NCBI GenBank assembly: GCA_965153455.1
Contig: OZ234496.1
Location: forward strand, 12,206,304-12,270,303
Direction: 5' to 3'
Length of the DNA stretch: 64,000 nucleotides
From: Sphagnum compactum
Lineage: Eukaryota; Bryophyta; Sphagnopsida; Sphagnales
Every line of letters starts with the position of its first letter. Position 1 is the stretch's first letter. Below the pieces are notes generated by a model. It was not told the origin of the DNA. It saw only the letters and a list, made by a program, of their open reading frames with translations, and ran no database searches. Positions 47,761-59,793 of this stretch are shown in pieces. A program made the position numbers and the translations under genes.

Positions 47761-49800
47761 TTTTTGTTGATGCACATTCCTCCTCATAGTAGAGAACATG
47801 AGCAATGAATATTCCAATATCCAAAATCGCTTCTTCAAAATGCGAGAGTTAGGTTTTGGATGCTTGGAGTTTGTGGGGGAGATGTGAGATAAATCCCATA
47901 AGTGCTGTTTATTGGCACAACTTCTACTCCACTACCTACTCAATATTTCATATTTATGAGTGGTGTTGGGATTAAACAACTTACAGTCTATGTTGGATGA
48001 TCAGATAAGCACTGGTAGACCCCCCAACAGGGGGTGTGGGTGGACCTATACTCTTAACCAACCTTGGGTTTTTGTAGCTCACATGAGCAGAGTGTCCAAA
48101 AGAACATGCCGACATTTTCTTTGAGAAAACATGTAGATTTGACCAGCCCATCATCAATCCCATGCCTACGATGGAACACTTTGGCAGATCTTTCTCAATT
48201 CTTCTCCATTTTGAGTGATTTAAAATGTTATAGAAGTGCCTTCTCAAGCTTTACAAGTCATCTTTGAAATGGAAAGTCGAGGGACCAGCCAAATAAAAGC
48301 AGTAAAGAAAATACGTTTTTTCCAAATTGCAAAATGCGTATTTTTTCATTTTTCTTCATTTTGACCTCTCTTATTTTCAAATCTCATAACTTTCTTATTT
48401 TTCATTCATTTTAAACGATTTAAAGTGCTATAGGAGCACTACCTGAAGTTTTACAAATCATCTTGGAAGTCTAATAGCAAAAAAGCAGCATACAAGGAAT
48501 CTTTTGAGTGTTTGGGAACCAGCCTTTGAAGTGTTCAGTGGTTTTTTTTTTGAGTTCTTGACACTCTTTACTTTGGGGGTCATAACCTTTCTCACTTTTA
48601 ATTTGTTATTGACGATTGTTAGTGTGTCAGATGTGTCAAGAGGAGAGGTTCAAGTTTTGTTTGGACACCAGAAACAACGAAGCCCTGCCCTTTGATTCGG
48701 CCTGCCCTGAGCACTTAAGCGTTCAGTCACCAGCCACTCTACCCTATTGTCAGTAGACAAAGTGTTCAAAATATAATATCAAAAATGGCTGCATACCTAT
48801 TTAGTAGGTCTGGATTTTCAAAGAAAATAAGAAAGAAAGAATAGAGGTTGTAACTTGTAACTTGTGAGCCTTTTTGTTGATGGATTGTTTCTTCTTCTAT
48901 TTTTGAATGGAAATTTGTTTTCAAAGAAAACTGAAAAGTGTTATTTATGTGGAACTGCGGAGGTCCTGCAAAACTTGAAAAAATAACTTCTTACATAACT
49001 TCTTACATAGCGAGAGATTTTTGAGAGAGGGATCTCTTCTTTTAGTAGACACAACATTTTTTAATAGTACAAAAATTGGTTGGCTTTTGGTCTTGTTTTC
49101 CAGAATAGAGACAAAGTTTCATCATCATAAATCTTATGAAATAATGCAAAAAATAGCTTGGAGAATCCAGTGTTTATTGGCTCTGCCTGTGAGGGAGAGA
49201 GACTAAGGAGCAATGTAGTTTTCCTTCATTTCCCCACCATTTTGAGGAATGTTCACCAGGTGTGTTGTTGTTGTTACAAACCATGAGCTCATTTTTTGGG
49301 AACTTCATAGGAGATTTTCTATTCTGTTGCTGATTTGAACTTGCCATAAATTAAGGGGCAGAATCAGTACACAATCAGCCATTTGTTTTCCCATTAATTA
49401 TAATGGTGAACACCAAACATTTTCCTGAACTAGATATTCATTTGTTCTCACTTTTGTTGAGTGTTCAACATAGAGAATACTTAATTATCTAGTAATGTTT
49501 GGAATCCTCATCTGCACACCCAGAACATTAAGATGATTGTTTTTCTTTTTTCTTTTTTTGTACAGGAGAAGGGTAGGTCTTGAGGCCCTTTTGCATTGAA
49601 TGGACCTTGGAAAAATGGCAGGAGCCTAAGCTCCACGTAAATAACACCCAATAGCCATGCACAACCACCATAGCCATCACATGAGATGCATGCACTTGAT
49701 GGACTTAGAGCAAGCCGGCACAGGACATCATCCAGATGCTGCCAATGCCCCTGCAATTGGAGACCCATTACAACTTAGTGTGCATGAACCATAGTTAAGT
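47761..49800. other. Unassigned DNA with retroelement-leader-like phrases
   Basis: Near 48190-48270 and 48400-48465 a diverged direct repeat occurs (CATTTTGAGTGATTTAAAAT...GAAGTGCC...TTTACAAGTCATCTTTGAA against CATTTTAAACGATTTAAAGT...GGAGCACT...TTTACAAATCATCTTGGAA). A hairpin, CCCCCAACAGGGGG, lies at about 48021. These are typical of untranslated leaders of LTR elements, but no coding domain or LTR was identified. Confidence 0.35.
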
Positions 49801-52800
49801 TACCAAGTTGGTAACCTAGTATCATGTAAACCTCTTATTTCCACCTCACATAACCTAATTAACTACCTATGTAAATGGGTACATACCATAAATAAAGTAG
49901 GTAGGAAATTTAAGTGATTATTATCTAGGTAGTGAAGTTGATAAGGCACTTGATGGCTACAAGGTAGGTAGATATCCATGTTGGTTTGGTATGTAGGCAT
50001 GCATTGGTATCAACATTGGTATGATAGATATGCTCATCATTGAACAACAGCCAGTAACCAAACAGAGCAATAGAACAACCAAGAGTTGGTTAGGGTTTGA
50101 TGTATAACCCCATTAACATTCAATATGTACTTAATGACTGAACATTCGGTCTAGAACAAATGTCTTTGGGAATTTTGCTGCCCACCATTAGATGGTTTAG
50201 GGTGTAAGTTAAGCCAAACGCGAAAAATATTCACCCTCATTAAAATGGGGGTGATTTCATGCAAATACAAGGGATTTAAGGTTTAGGCTCCAAATCTGGA
50301 ATGCTCAAACTTGCCTAAAAATATAATATGTGAAGTATCAACTTTGGATGCCAAAACAAAACACATTTGTCACTATCCTAAAGAGCATGGAAATTTTAGA
50401 ATTATTTCTAAATTGTATTCGTGTCAAAACATATATGTCAAGCAACAAGCTAACTAACAATGCACCCAAACTTCTCAAATATTCTAACATTGTTTTCAGA
50501 ATGCCATCATTGCTAGAGAATCATATACATGATCTCCAATGTTTCCAAGAGCTTATTTATTCTAATTTAAATTTTTTGAGATGTACAACAAATGAGAATC
50601 AAGTAGATTTGAAATTAGAACAAAACAAAAGACATGTGAAAATAGAAGATAGCTCAAAAGATGTCAAAACATAGGCAAGTTTACAAGATTACGAAGTACA
50701 AACAAGAGTTGAAAAGAGAAGAATATCTTATGTAGGTCATTTCTACAAGGAAAATTGTAACAAGTTTCTATATTATCGATGGATCTAGCAACATGTAATC
50801 CCTATAATAGTTAGGGGGTCAAATAGTTTTGGTTTTCACAAATTTCAATAAGTTGCAACCCATTGTTACATGCAATTCATGACACTTATGACCTACACAT
50901 CAACTATAGATATTGATTTAGTTTGTGAGGATTATGAAAGTTTCTATGAACTAATTTCTTCTACACCAATCTTAGAAAGTAGGGTAGTTTTCAAGTATCT
51001 AGACCTAATGCATTTTCTACAATCTTGAAATGGGTATAGGTAATTGAAGTGTGTACCTCTCGTAGGTCCATAACATACTTGGTTAACTTGTTGGAAATTG
51101 GGGGCAAGAGCCAAAGTGCAACCATAATCCCAACTAATGTACCTTATAAGCAACAAAGTGGAATGTCCACCTAGCTAACAACAAATAAAAAGCCACCTAC
51201 ACCTACAACACAAACAAAGAAGGAAACAACAAATTGAATAAGATTTCTACCCTAGATTAACAAAGAACATGGGCAATTAAATCTTTGGAAGAAGCAATGG
51301 ATGTAATGGAAAGAAAGAAACCTTTTTTGAGGAAAGCCATTAAGCATTGGCACATACTTTTAACCGTTTTTTCAAATCATTTGAATGAAAGATAAAATCA
51401 AATAAACAAAGGCCACAAGGTGTGTTCACCAAGGAAAAGGATGTAACAATGGTGACTTGCACATTGGGCAGGGGTGTTAATTCATGAGCCTGTGAGCATG
51501 AGCATGAGCAAGGGAACACAACCGAATCTTTTTAGAATATTTTTCCATGTCAATGGAATATTTCAAAACATTTTTTGACACCTAGGATATAATATTTGAT
51601 GACGTGGAGGAATATTTTGCCATGTGTTCATGAATGATTAATATTTGTGGATGAAAATGGGGATGACAAATTACAATGGATGAACTTTTTCATGAACATT
51701 GGCAACAAGCTTTTCTTTGTGAAAACTGAACAAAAGAAACAGGATGGAAGAAATTTAACTTGGTTTATGTAGAAAAAATCGTCACATGAAATGTTTAAGT
51801 CATAGTTTAACTAGTACTTCATATTTCCTTAATCCCAAGTATATTCCAATTTTGCAGCATCAAAACCATATAGAATTTGAAATTAAATCAAATTTAATGA
51901 CACATAAACTTGTTGATTCACCAAGAGGTATGTGCCAATTCAAACATTATGTGTTCACCACAAAGAAGTATGCGCCCATTCGGAATAAAGACAAAATGAG
52001 GTAGCCCATGACACATTACCATTTTAAGCTATTTTATGATTTTCATTCACTCTCTCCACCCCTAGGCTACTTGCACAATAAAATTGCATTCTTTCCCCCT
52101 CCACTACCAATTTGCATGTTGAATACCTCAATTCGCATTCTTTGCACACGTACTTCATACTTACAACCTTTTTTTCTCAACCACTTGCTTGTTATTGTAA
52201 AACCTTTCTACTACAATGGCAAAAAGAAAGTTATCACCAACTATCACACTAAACACCTTGGAAACTAGGATTCAATACACAATAATATCAAGCATACTAG
52301 ATAGAATTTGTGAAATGACCAAAAACTATTGGAATATCCAAGAAATGATACTAGACTAGACCCCCTTCTGGCATTTGCTCAAAATCAAAACATGGGGAAC
52401 ATAATGGAAAAGGGTAATTGACAAAATAGATGAATAGGCGACATGGAGATGGGCAAATGCAAAAGTAAACAAAAAAAATATTTCCATATTCAAACAAACT
52501 GTAAACATTTCCAAGGAGAATATGGAGGACTATAATTTGGCTATGTTTACACATGCAATGGATTTCTTCAAAAAATGTGTGAGTTTAAGAAACCAATTCC
52601 AAAACATTTTTTCACCAGCTTACTCAACGATTTGTCGACAGAGGACTTGATAACACTTGGGAATTTGTTATCCATAGAATTCATGAAACCATGACGACGA
52701 CTTTATGCAATTTTAGGTAGGCAAGCATGGGTGCCACAAGAATTGAGGAAAAAAATGTTAAATCAACCAGTTAATCGTTGGATGATAGGGCCAGCCTATC

Positions 52801-53149
52801 AAGGACACAAAAAACCACAAGGACAAAGGCTAAAGGAAAGGTCTAAGTCTAACTTCTAAACAAATAACAAAACAAGATTATGTGATTCAAAAATAAGAAC
52901 ATAAGAACTAAGAACAAGAACACAAGATGTGCAAAACAAACATGAAAACACATCGTTATTATGTTAACATATGCAAAGCATGAACATGAAAACAACATGA
53001 CAAGGCTATGGTGTAAGATCATGCTTAAGATTGGTGTTGAACAGATTAAAGGAAATGAGGGGTCTTACTCCTATTTATACCCCTCTGGGGACCTAGCTCA
53101 AGGAAGTTTTTATGTGTGCATCAGGTTAAAAAGCTTTTTGAAAACCTTC
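49801..53149. other. Unassigned AT-rich DNA
   Basis: A TAGG/CCTA-rich patch lies at 49840-49975. A 114-codon frame at 50330-50674 and an 86-codon frame at 52008-52268 show no domain. Nothing else is recognised. Confidence 0.45.
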
Positions 53150-53510
53150 CTAACTGAAAATCAACTATGAATTAACTAAAACTTAACTGAAAGTTAACTA
53201 GGAATTAGCTTGGAGTTAACTGGGGTTAATTAGGACTTAATTAAGACTTAACTAGGATTTAATTAAGAATTATTTAAGAATTAATTTGGATTTAACAAAA
53301 ACTTAATTAAGACTTAATTAGGATTTAATTAAGAGTTAACTGGGACTTAATTAAGAGTTAACTAGGACTTAACTAGAACTTAACTAAGATTTAACTCGGA
53401 TTTAACTAAAAATTAACCAAGAATGAATTAGAAATGAACTACAACTTAACTATAAGTTAATTGAAAGGGAATTAAAACTAAACTAAGAGTTAGGTACAAG
53501 TTCATTACAA
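53150..53510. repeat. Degenerate minisatellite with a rhythm of about 11 bp
   Basis: About thirty variants of an 11-12 bp unit, typified by GACTTAACTAG and GATTTAATTAAG, follow one another. Each contains a TTAAYTA core (TTAA is self-complementary). Unit length drifts between 10 and 13 bp. The start and end are gradual. Confidence 0.85.
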
Positions 53511-54889
53511 GTGATGGATAAACATTCAAATGAATGAACCCCATGGCATTGCCATTCATGACATAGCCCCAAAACCATGAGACATGTACGATACCCAAAA
53601 AAATGACAAATTGAAAATTGAATGAGAAATCAAAATCCCATTTTTTACATTGAATTATAGTTCAATAGACCTATGAACATGAATATTTGCTCAAAGTATG
53701 TGATCTCTAAAGGAATATTTCATAATAATGAAACAAAATAAAATAATGGTTGAATTTGAACAATGTGGTTCCTTATTGAACAAATCTGTAGTGACTATTG
53801 ATATAAATAGTTAATGAAAATATCAAATCAGAGTAGTAAATGATAAGCAAATAAATGATGTTGTGGCTATTGAAACACATGTAGTTATTTTGCCATTTGG
53901 AGCCGTTCTAACATATGCAATTGTTCCAAACTTGCCAATACCCACCAGATGGTCCAATCAGAACAATGGTTGTGGTGCTAAATTCAAATGCAATTTTACA
54001 CTGAACAACTACAAATATGTCACCAAGCAAACATCTTCTTTAACATGTACTATGTTGTGCATTTAGTTTAGTTTATTTTGAGGTAGAAAGGTTCCACCAA
54101 AAAACTTTAGGACAAAACTTGTTCAATTGCACCATGTCACGATATCCATATCCACTACATTCTTGTAAAAAGGTGAAAACACACTACGGGATTTTGGGCA
54201 CCTTCACAATGTGTATGTTATGTATATTTCTGCAAAATGTGTTACATTTAATTTTGGGTTTCACTTTTGGTGTATGGGCTTAATATTGTGATTTTCACAA
54301 AGTTAATGATATCTAATATTTATGGCATATGTAATGTAATAAAACATGTTTTTGTTTTTCGATTGCACTAGGTTTGGGTTTGAATTTGTCAACCAAAAAA
54401 TGTTTGATTTATGAAAATTTTAAAAATGACCCACGTCACATATTTTGTCATCTTCCATTTGAAAGTGATAATTTGTCAAAATGTTAATTTACCGCATACT
54501 TATGGTCATCGCCCCTAAAAACACCCGTTTGTGATATGATAATTATCAAACTTTTCACATGGCTCACAAACTTATTCCAATCATATGGAATCACACTGTT
54601 TAGTAAATACTATAAATTTCCTAAAGACTAAAAATCATTTCAATCATTTTTTGAGTATATTTTCATTTTTTAGTACACAATGACATACATTGTTTTACCA
54701 CAAATATACTTTGGAATCACACAATATAAGTTGGGAAAATGAATTTTGTTTTCGATTGAATTCTTTGTGTTATGGTCTACCACATTATGCAAAGAGTTTG
54801 GAAAAATATGTTCCAAACCTACCATGGTTGAAGTTCAAATATGGACACCCCTAGAAAACAATACAATGTGACAACATTTTTGGCCCGCG
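53511..54889. other. Unassigned AT-rich DNA
   Basis: No gene or element recognised. The 67-codon frame at 53863 has no known relative that I can see. Confidence 0.5.
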
Positions 54890-54912
54890 CCCCCCCCCCC
54901 CCCCCCCCCCCC
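54890..54912. repeat. 23-base poly-C run
   Basis: An uninterrupted C run preceded by GGCCCG and followed by ACGTAG, in otherwise AT-rich DNA. The G-rich complementary strand could form a quadruplex. The exact length is unreliable because such runs are hard to sequence. Confidence 0.85.
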
Positions 54913-55530
54913 ACGTAGTGTGCTTTCACCCATAACACCACCAAATTTGGATTTGTACTCATCTATAGAGAAAAGAGAGCTCAAGAACGTAGATGCAAAG
55001 TTCCAGGCAAAGGTTGGATATTGGGCATCTACTAATCATTTACAAGATTATAAGATATATGGGATAGTGGTCAAAATGTTCATTGTAGAGTTTCTAAATA
55101 ACTTACCACAACCACCTAGAAACAATCCATGGCTAGTAGACTCGACAAACAAAAATTTCAAAACACGATTTCACTACCAATGCCTGTTGGGATTCCAAGC
55201 GTCCAAAAAAGTAAACAATTCACCCTTAGAAAAAAATGGCCAAAAAATGATACGAATGCAAAGGATGATTCATACCAAACACTTGTACTTTCTTACAATA
55301 GGGAAATGGACTAGCTAGTGGTGGCCAACACAATTACCAACAAGGTGAACGGAAAGGACATTCCAAGGTTGGATGACGAAGAAGAAAGCGAGGTGCCAGA
55401 GACAACATACCCAGAAGATACCATGACGGATTTAAAAGAAGAACACAAAGCCACAAAACCGACAACACCAAGGTCACAAATGGGTTCCAACAATGTGAAC
55501 AACCCACCCAGAGAATATGGCTCTGCTTAG
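54913..55530 (+). pseudogene. Unidentified decayed reading frame, possibly from a mobile element
   Basis: A 132-codon frame (54920-55318) overlaps another (55129-55314), which continues in phase after a single TAG as an acidic, lysine-rich stretch to 55530 (RLDDEEESEVPETTYPEDTM). The change of frame near 55130 and the single stop suggest a once-longer coding sequence with one frameshift and one nonsense mutation. No domain is recognisable, so the mobile-element origin is a guess from context. Confidence 0.3.
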
Positions 55531-58085
55531 TCTATTTGATGCAGAGGACGATAAAATTAATATTCAGAAGAAGTAGAACCAAGATGCCTGGATTAATTGT
55601 GAAGAACTCCAATGGACTTAATTGAGTAGAAGGAATAAATTTTAGAATTTATAGAGTAATTGTTTTTGAATATTTAATAGATATTGAAAATTGAAAGCAA
55701 AGGTTGCAAACATCAAAATGGTTCTTTGTAAATGTATGGATCTTTTTTTTTCAGGAAATGAATACAGGTTTGAAAGTAACCATTAAAGTTAGAGTCAAAG
55801 ATAACATGTTACTTCAAAGCTTGCAAACTTTAGCACAAGCTAATTCAATTGATAGCATAAATATCTTGATGTGAAAAAATTTCCTTGATGTGAAAAAATT
55901 GTTTACAAATGCACATCAAAATGGTTAATTTGTAAATGTATGGAAATTGTTTATTGAGAAAAAGAATGAAAGTTTTGAAGCAAACATAAAAGTAAAGTCA
56001 GAGAGAACTTGTTGTCTCCAAGCTTGAGTTAAAAGTTAGGATTAAATTTAACACTTGAGTTAATTCGGTTTAGGGTTAGAAAAAGTTAATACGATTTATA
56101 GCACAAATATCTCTAATTGAGGACAGCCTCTTGAGTTCGATTCCTTAAATGTGAAAAACATTGTTTACAAATGCAAAGTTGTGGGGACCTAGGGCATGGG
56201 GCATTGTGGTTGAACAATTGGCTAAAAAAGTGAAATCAAATGTGAACTGAATAAAAGTTATCCACGACTAAATAATATTAATGCAATGTATGATGCAACA
56301 ATGGTCACCTATTCTCTATGGCAAATAATAATGAATTTGGAGATAATGAATTTGCAAGAAGTAAAGGGGAGGAAAAAAATCTATTCAAGTTAGGTGCAAA
56401 ACACATACATTGCATGAGTATTTCTCAATGGCGATGTATCCACTAAATACATAATTGACAATAAAAAAGGGTTGAGAATAATGAAATCCAAATCCAAATC
56501 TTGTACTGAAACAAAGGTAAAGTACAAGCCACATTGGTCTATCTCTCAACTAGTTTAGAATCTATATATAGCCCATAACAGATTGTCGTAAGACGAGGGC
56601 AAAACCGAGGGGGAAGGAGAATGGCAAGTTGCTAATAATTGAGCATAGGCTTCAGAATATGAAGGAAGATAGGGGCTTGAAGGTGGGCTAGGAAAGAAAT
56701 CATCACGGGCGAAAAAAGGGATGCGCCTCAAAAATTGAAATAAACCTTTATAGCACATGGGAAGAGGAGTCATTAGTCCATTTGAATTCAATGTAGAAAA
56801 ATAGAATGTAGATTAGATGTAAATTCAAACTTATTCATAATCCAAATCAATCTTTGAGTGCTTCTGGATAGGGGATTCAAGATCTGGGGAACACTTTTGC
56901 GATTTTTCGCTTCGAGATCCTTTGTCTTGAAAAAAAGGATGAAAAACCTCGTTGAAGACCTCTTGATCTCCATCATGTGCCAATATTTGTCGGCCAAGAT
57001 TCCAACATGCCAACACACTATTACCTATAAGAAATAAAATATTAAAAGACATTTTAGTTTGAATATCCAATGCAACAAAGGAAGGTTTAAAACATTACAT
57101 ACTAGTTGATGTTATGAAGTCAACAACAAATGATCATGGCTTTAAGCAAGCTCCAATCAACACCTCAAATGTGAGAGGATGCATCTCTTTGGCCACACAA
57201 AATGGTTTCCCAGATCTTGTGAGTGTCATAATGCTACCATTAGTCTAGTTGTAGAGGACATCTTCCTTCGCAACCCTGATCCCCTGCTCCAGTATGACAA
57301 TAGTATGTGCTTGGAACTAAAATGTCTAGGGGTTCCTCACCAAAAGTGTGGCCCGATTTAATAGAGTTCGCAAGAAGATAAAAGGGTGTTGAGGATCTTA
57401 ATTGTTTGGGTTTTCATTGCAAATTAAGTTAGGTGTGAATAGGTTCAAAATGTTTTGTGGATAGGATACGATCCTAGTTTGTGTGATCTCAAATCACTTT
57501 TGGTGATTTTAAAATCGAACACACTCTATTGTTGTATACAATTGTTATGTGTTTTGTGCATGATGTTAGTTATCACATTTTTTTGGTGTTGAATTGTGGG
57601 GCTTGGATTGTTGTTTTCATTGCAAGTGAATGATCATTTAGTTTGGACATGGTGTACCATTCAAAGTATTTTCATGTTATGTTTTATATGTGTGATAACA
57701 ATGATAGTATAAGCATCAAAACAAGAATGTGTGACACATGCAACAAACAATTAACTTGTTTATTAATGGTGTGATTATTTTTTTCAATTATACCCCATAC
57801 AATACTTTGGCAAACTTTATTTGTATTTACAATGGATATGTAAAATATATTAGTAAATATCAAAAAAAAACTTTTTGGAGCTTAATGATTAACATTTTTT
57901 AGAAATATGCATATATCACATCTAGAAAATAATTCATATATGTGCATATTATATATATATAGGTTTTCCCCTTCCATAATCTCCATCAATGCCGCATCTT
58001 TCAAAAAATGCAATAAATTTCAAAGATGTGTTTGTGTTCATAACATGTGTAGAATTGCTCATCATGTGTAATGGGTCCAATAATG
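55531..58085. other. Unassigned AT-rich DNA
   Basis: A less AT-rich patch at 57130-57360 (60-codon plus frame) and overlapping minus frames at 56555-57070 show no domain. Phrases around 55880-55990 (TTGATGTGAAAAAATT, TTGTTTACAAATGCA) recur near 56150, indicating local duplication. GAGTTCGATTCC at 56132 resembles a box B word without a clear box A. Confidence 0.4.
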
Positions 58086-58480
58086 GGTCCCATGGTCCTT
58101 AAGCAACACAATTGATTGTGCACCTAAACATCCCTTGCTCTGATTCACTACTAGGAAAACAATCACTCCTTTAATAACACATATGATTGTGCACTTGAGC
58201 ACCCCCTGTTTTGATGTGCTGTTAAAGTTACTTCATCAATAACACATTTTATTATGCAACTAAACATCCCTTATTTTTATGCACTACTAAGGAAAACCAT
58301 CATTCCTTCAGCACCTAAGCACCCCTACTTTAAGTCCTAGGGTTTAGAAAGTAGTTACTCTTAGTTAAGTAGCACCAACTGTGCAATTAACCACCCCCTC
58401 ATCTAATGAACTATTGAAAAAAACAGTCCTTTTTAAGTGGTGCACACAAATTTGCACCTAAATTTAACCCTCATTTTCAT
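58086..58480. repeat. Degenerate tandem repeat of about 60-70 bp
   Basis: The word series TGTGCACCTAAACATCCCTT, CACTACTAGGAAAAC, ATCACTCCTTTAATAACACA recurs about six times with heavy decay (for instance CACTACTAAGGAAAACCATC at 58282 and TGCACTTGAGCACCCCCTG at 58190). Confidence 0.6.
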
Positions 58481-59309
58481 GAAGTGAAAAAATGAGAGGC
58501 TCTTTTGACCAATGCACATAATGTGCAGAATAATAAGTTAGTACTTTGGTAAGTCCACATCTAAGCTTGAACCATAAAGCATATTAAATAGCTAGAAATT
58601 TGCATATAGGAAAACCTCACCTCAATAATACTTCATATTCACTATCTATATACTACTAAGCAAAAGCACACTAAGGTGTCACAATTTTGACAGATTAGAG
58701 TCCCTTTTCAAAATCCATTTCTAATGTAGTTGAAAATTGACTTTAAATATAAATATTTAGATGATATTGAAAATAATATTTTTTTTCTATTTTCAATTTC
58801 AAATCATGATGCAATAAGACATATTAAAAAAATCTCAAAATAAATTATGGAGATTGAAATAAGACATATTTGTAAAAATCTTCCTATAGGATGATTGCCA
58901 CTTTGGTTACATCACAAAATTCAAGAGCCATAAAAAATTCAGGAAAAAATACATCTATTCCAAAAGTTAGGGCAGAAAGACAATTTTCTTCAAGGAGCAT
59001 AATGACCGTTTCCACTGTGTATGGACGATTCAATGTGAGGGCATTGAGGACAAACTGAGAGACTGCAACCTGTTTAGGGTTTCATGATGTTAGGGCATTT
59101 GAGAGGAGTAGAGTCCTCTCAACTGCTGCAACATATTTTCATACATTTCTTGACGATTACTTGATTGGGAACTGCTGCAGATCTTCTTGTCTGACTGAAA
59201 AGCTCCTGGAGTGAGAGCCTATCTCCTATTGGGATATCTTCTGAATGAATCCCCATACTGGGTTTGGGTTTTTGTGATCATTCTTATTGTGGATAGAGCA
59301 GCAGCAGGC
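58481..59309. other. Spacer and probable promoter of the carrier/PPR locus
   Basis: AT-rich until about 58970, then gene-like. TTTAGGGTTTCATGATGTTAGGGC near 59073 contains telo-box-like words. In-frame sequence upstream of the ATG at 59310 opens at 59211, but with GTG and not ATG. Confidence 0.4.
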
Positions 59310-59435
59310 ATGGCAGCAGTAGCAGCAGCACTCAGGGCATTTTGGAACAGTCCTTTTGTGGGTGGCGGTGGTCCAAAAACAACACATTTTTGGGGACCTG
59401 TTACGAACAACTGGGAATTGCTTCTTGTTGTTGCA
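59310..59435 (+). CDS. Exon encoding the start of a mitochondrial pyruvate carrier (MPC1-like), upstream of and in phase with the PPR gene
   Basis: The 42 codons from ATG 59310 read MAAVAAALRAFWNSP, a four-glycine insertion, then GPKTTHFWGPVTNNW. This is the invariant start of plant MPC1 (FLNSPxGPKTTHFWGPVANW). The exon ends at 59435 exactly before GTAAGT. The next strong acceptor is TTTCACAACAG at 59793, directly before the PPR ATG. Joining them keeps phase (both phase 0) and makes a 687-aa protein. The remaining MPC1 exons are not found downstream in the window. Either this is an exon captured by the PPR gene, perhaps supplying an organelle address, or an orphan MPC1 fragment. The inserted glycines and the NNWELL change argue that pyruvate transport is no longer under selection. 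Confidence 0.6.
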
Positions 59436-59729
59436 GTAAGTCCTCCTCTCTCAACTGTGAAATGCTCATTTTCCAATTTTTGCAAGGCAGGCAGGCAAGC
59501 GGGCAGGCAGGCATATGAAATTGATTAGAAGCTCAAGTACAGAGATCAGAACATGAGTCTCAACAATTACAGCAAGAATGCCCAAATGGGTAGGGTTTTG
59601 CTTGTAAAATCTGGATGTAGGTTTTCGTTGTTGTTGCCATTGTTGCCTTGCTTCATTATTGTTCAATGAAAGTCAAAACTGTAGTTCTGAGGATGTTTAT
59701 TCCCCGGAGGACTTGCATCTGAGAAAAAT

Positions 59730-59763
59730 CCCTAAACCCTAAACCCTGGACCCTAAAACCCTG
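59730..59763. repeat. Telomere-like repeat cluster
   Basis: CCCTAAACCCTAAACCCTGG followed by ACCCTAAAACCCTG gives about two perfect and three imperfect copies of the plant telomere unit. It lies 30 bp before the PPR ATG. In plants, AAACCCTA (telo-box) words are common promoter/leader elements of growth-linked genes. Confidence 0.75.
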
Positions 59764-59793
59764 AAAACTTTTGGTTTCTGTCTTTCACAACAG

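Noticed and set aside
58146-58160. CACTACTAGGAAAAC read as a second CACTA terminus
   Set aside because: It recurs inside a local tandem repeat and has no partner end or 3-bp duplication.
59730-59763. True chromosome end
   Set aside because: Only a few telomere units, flanked by gene sequence on both sides.
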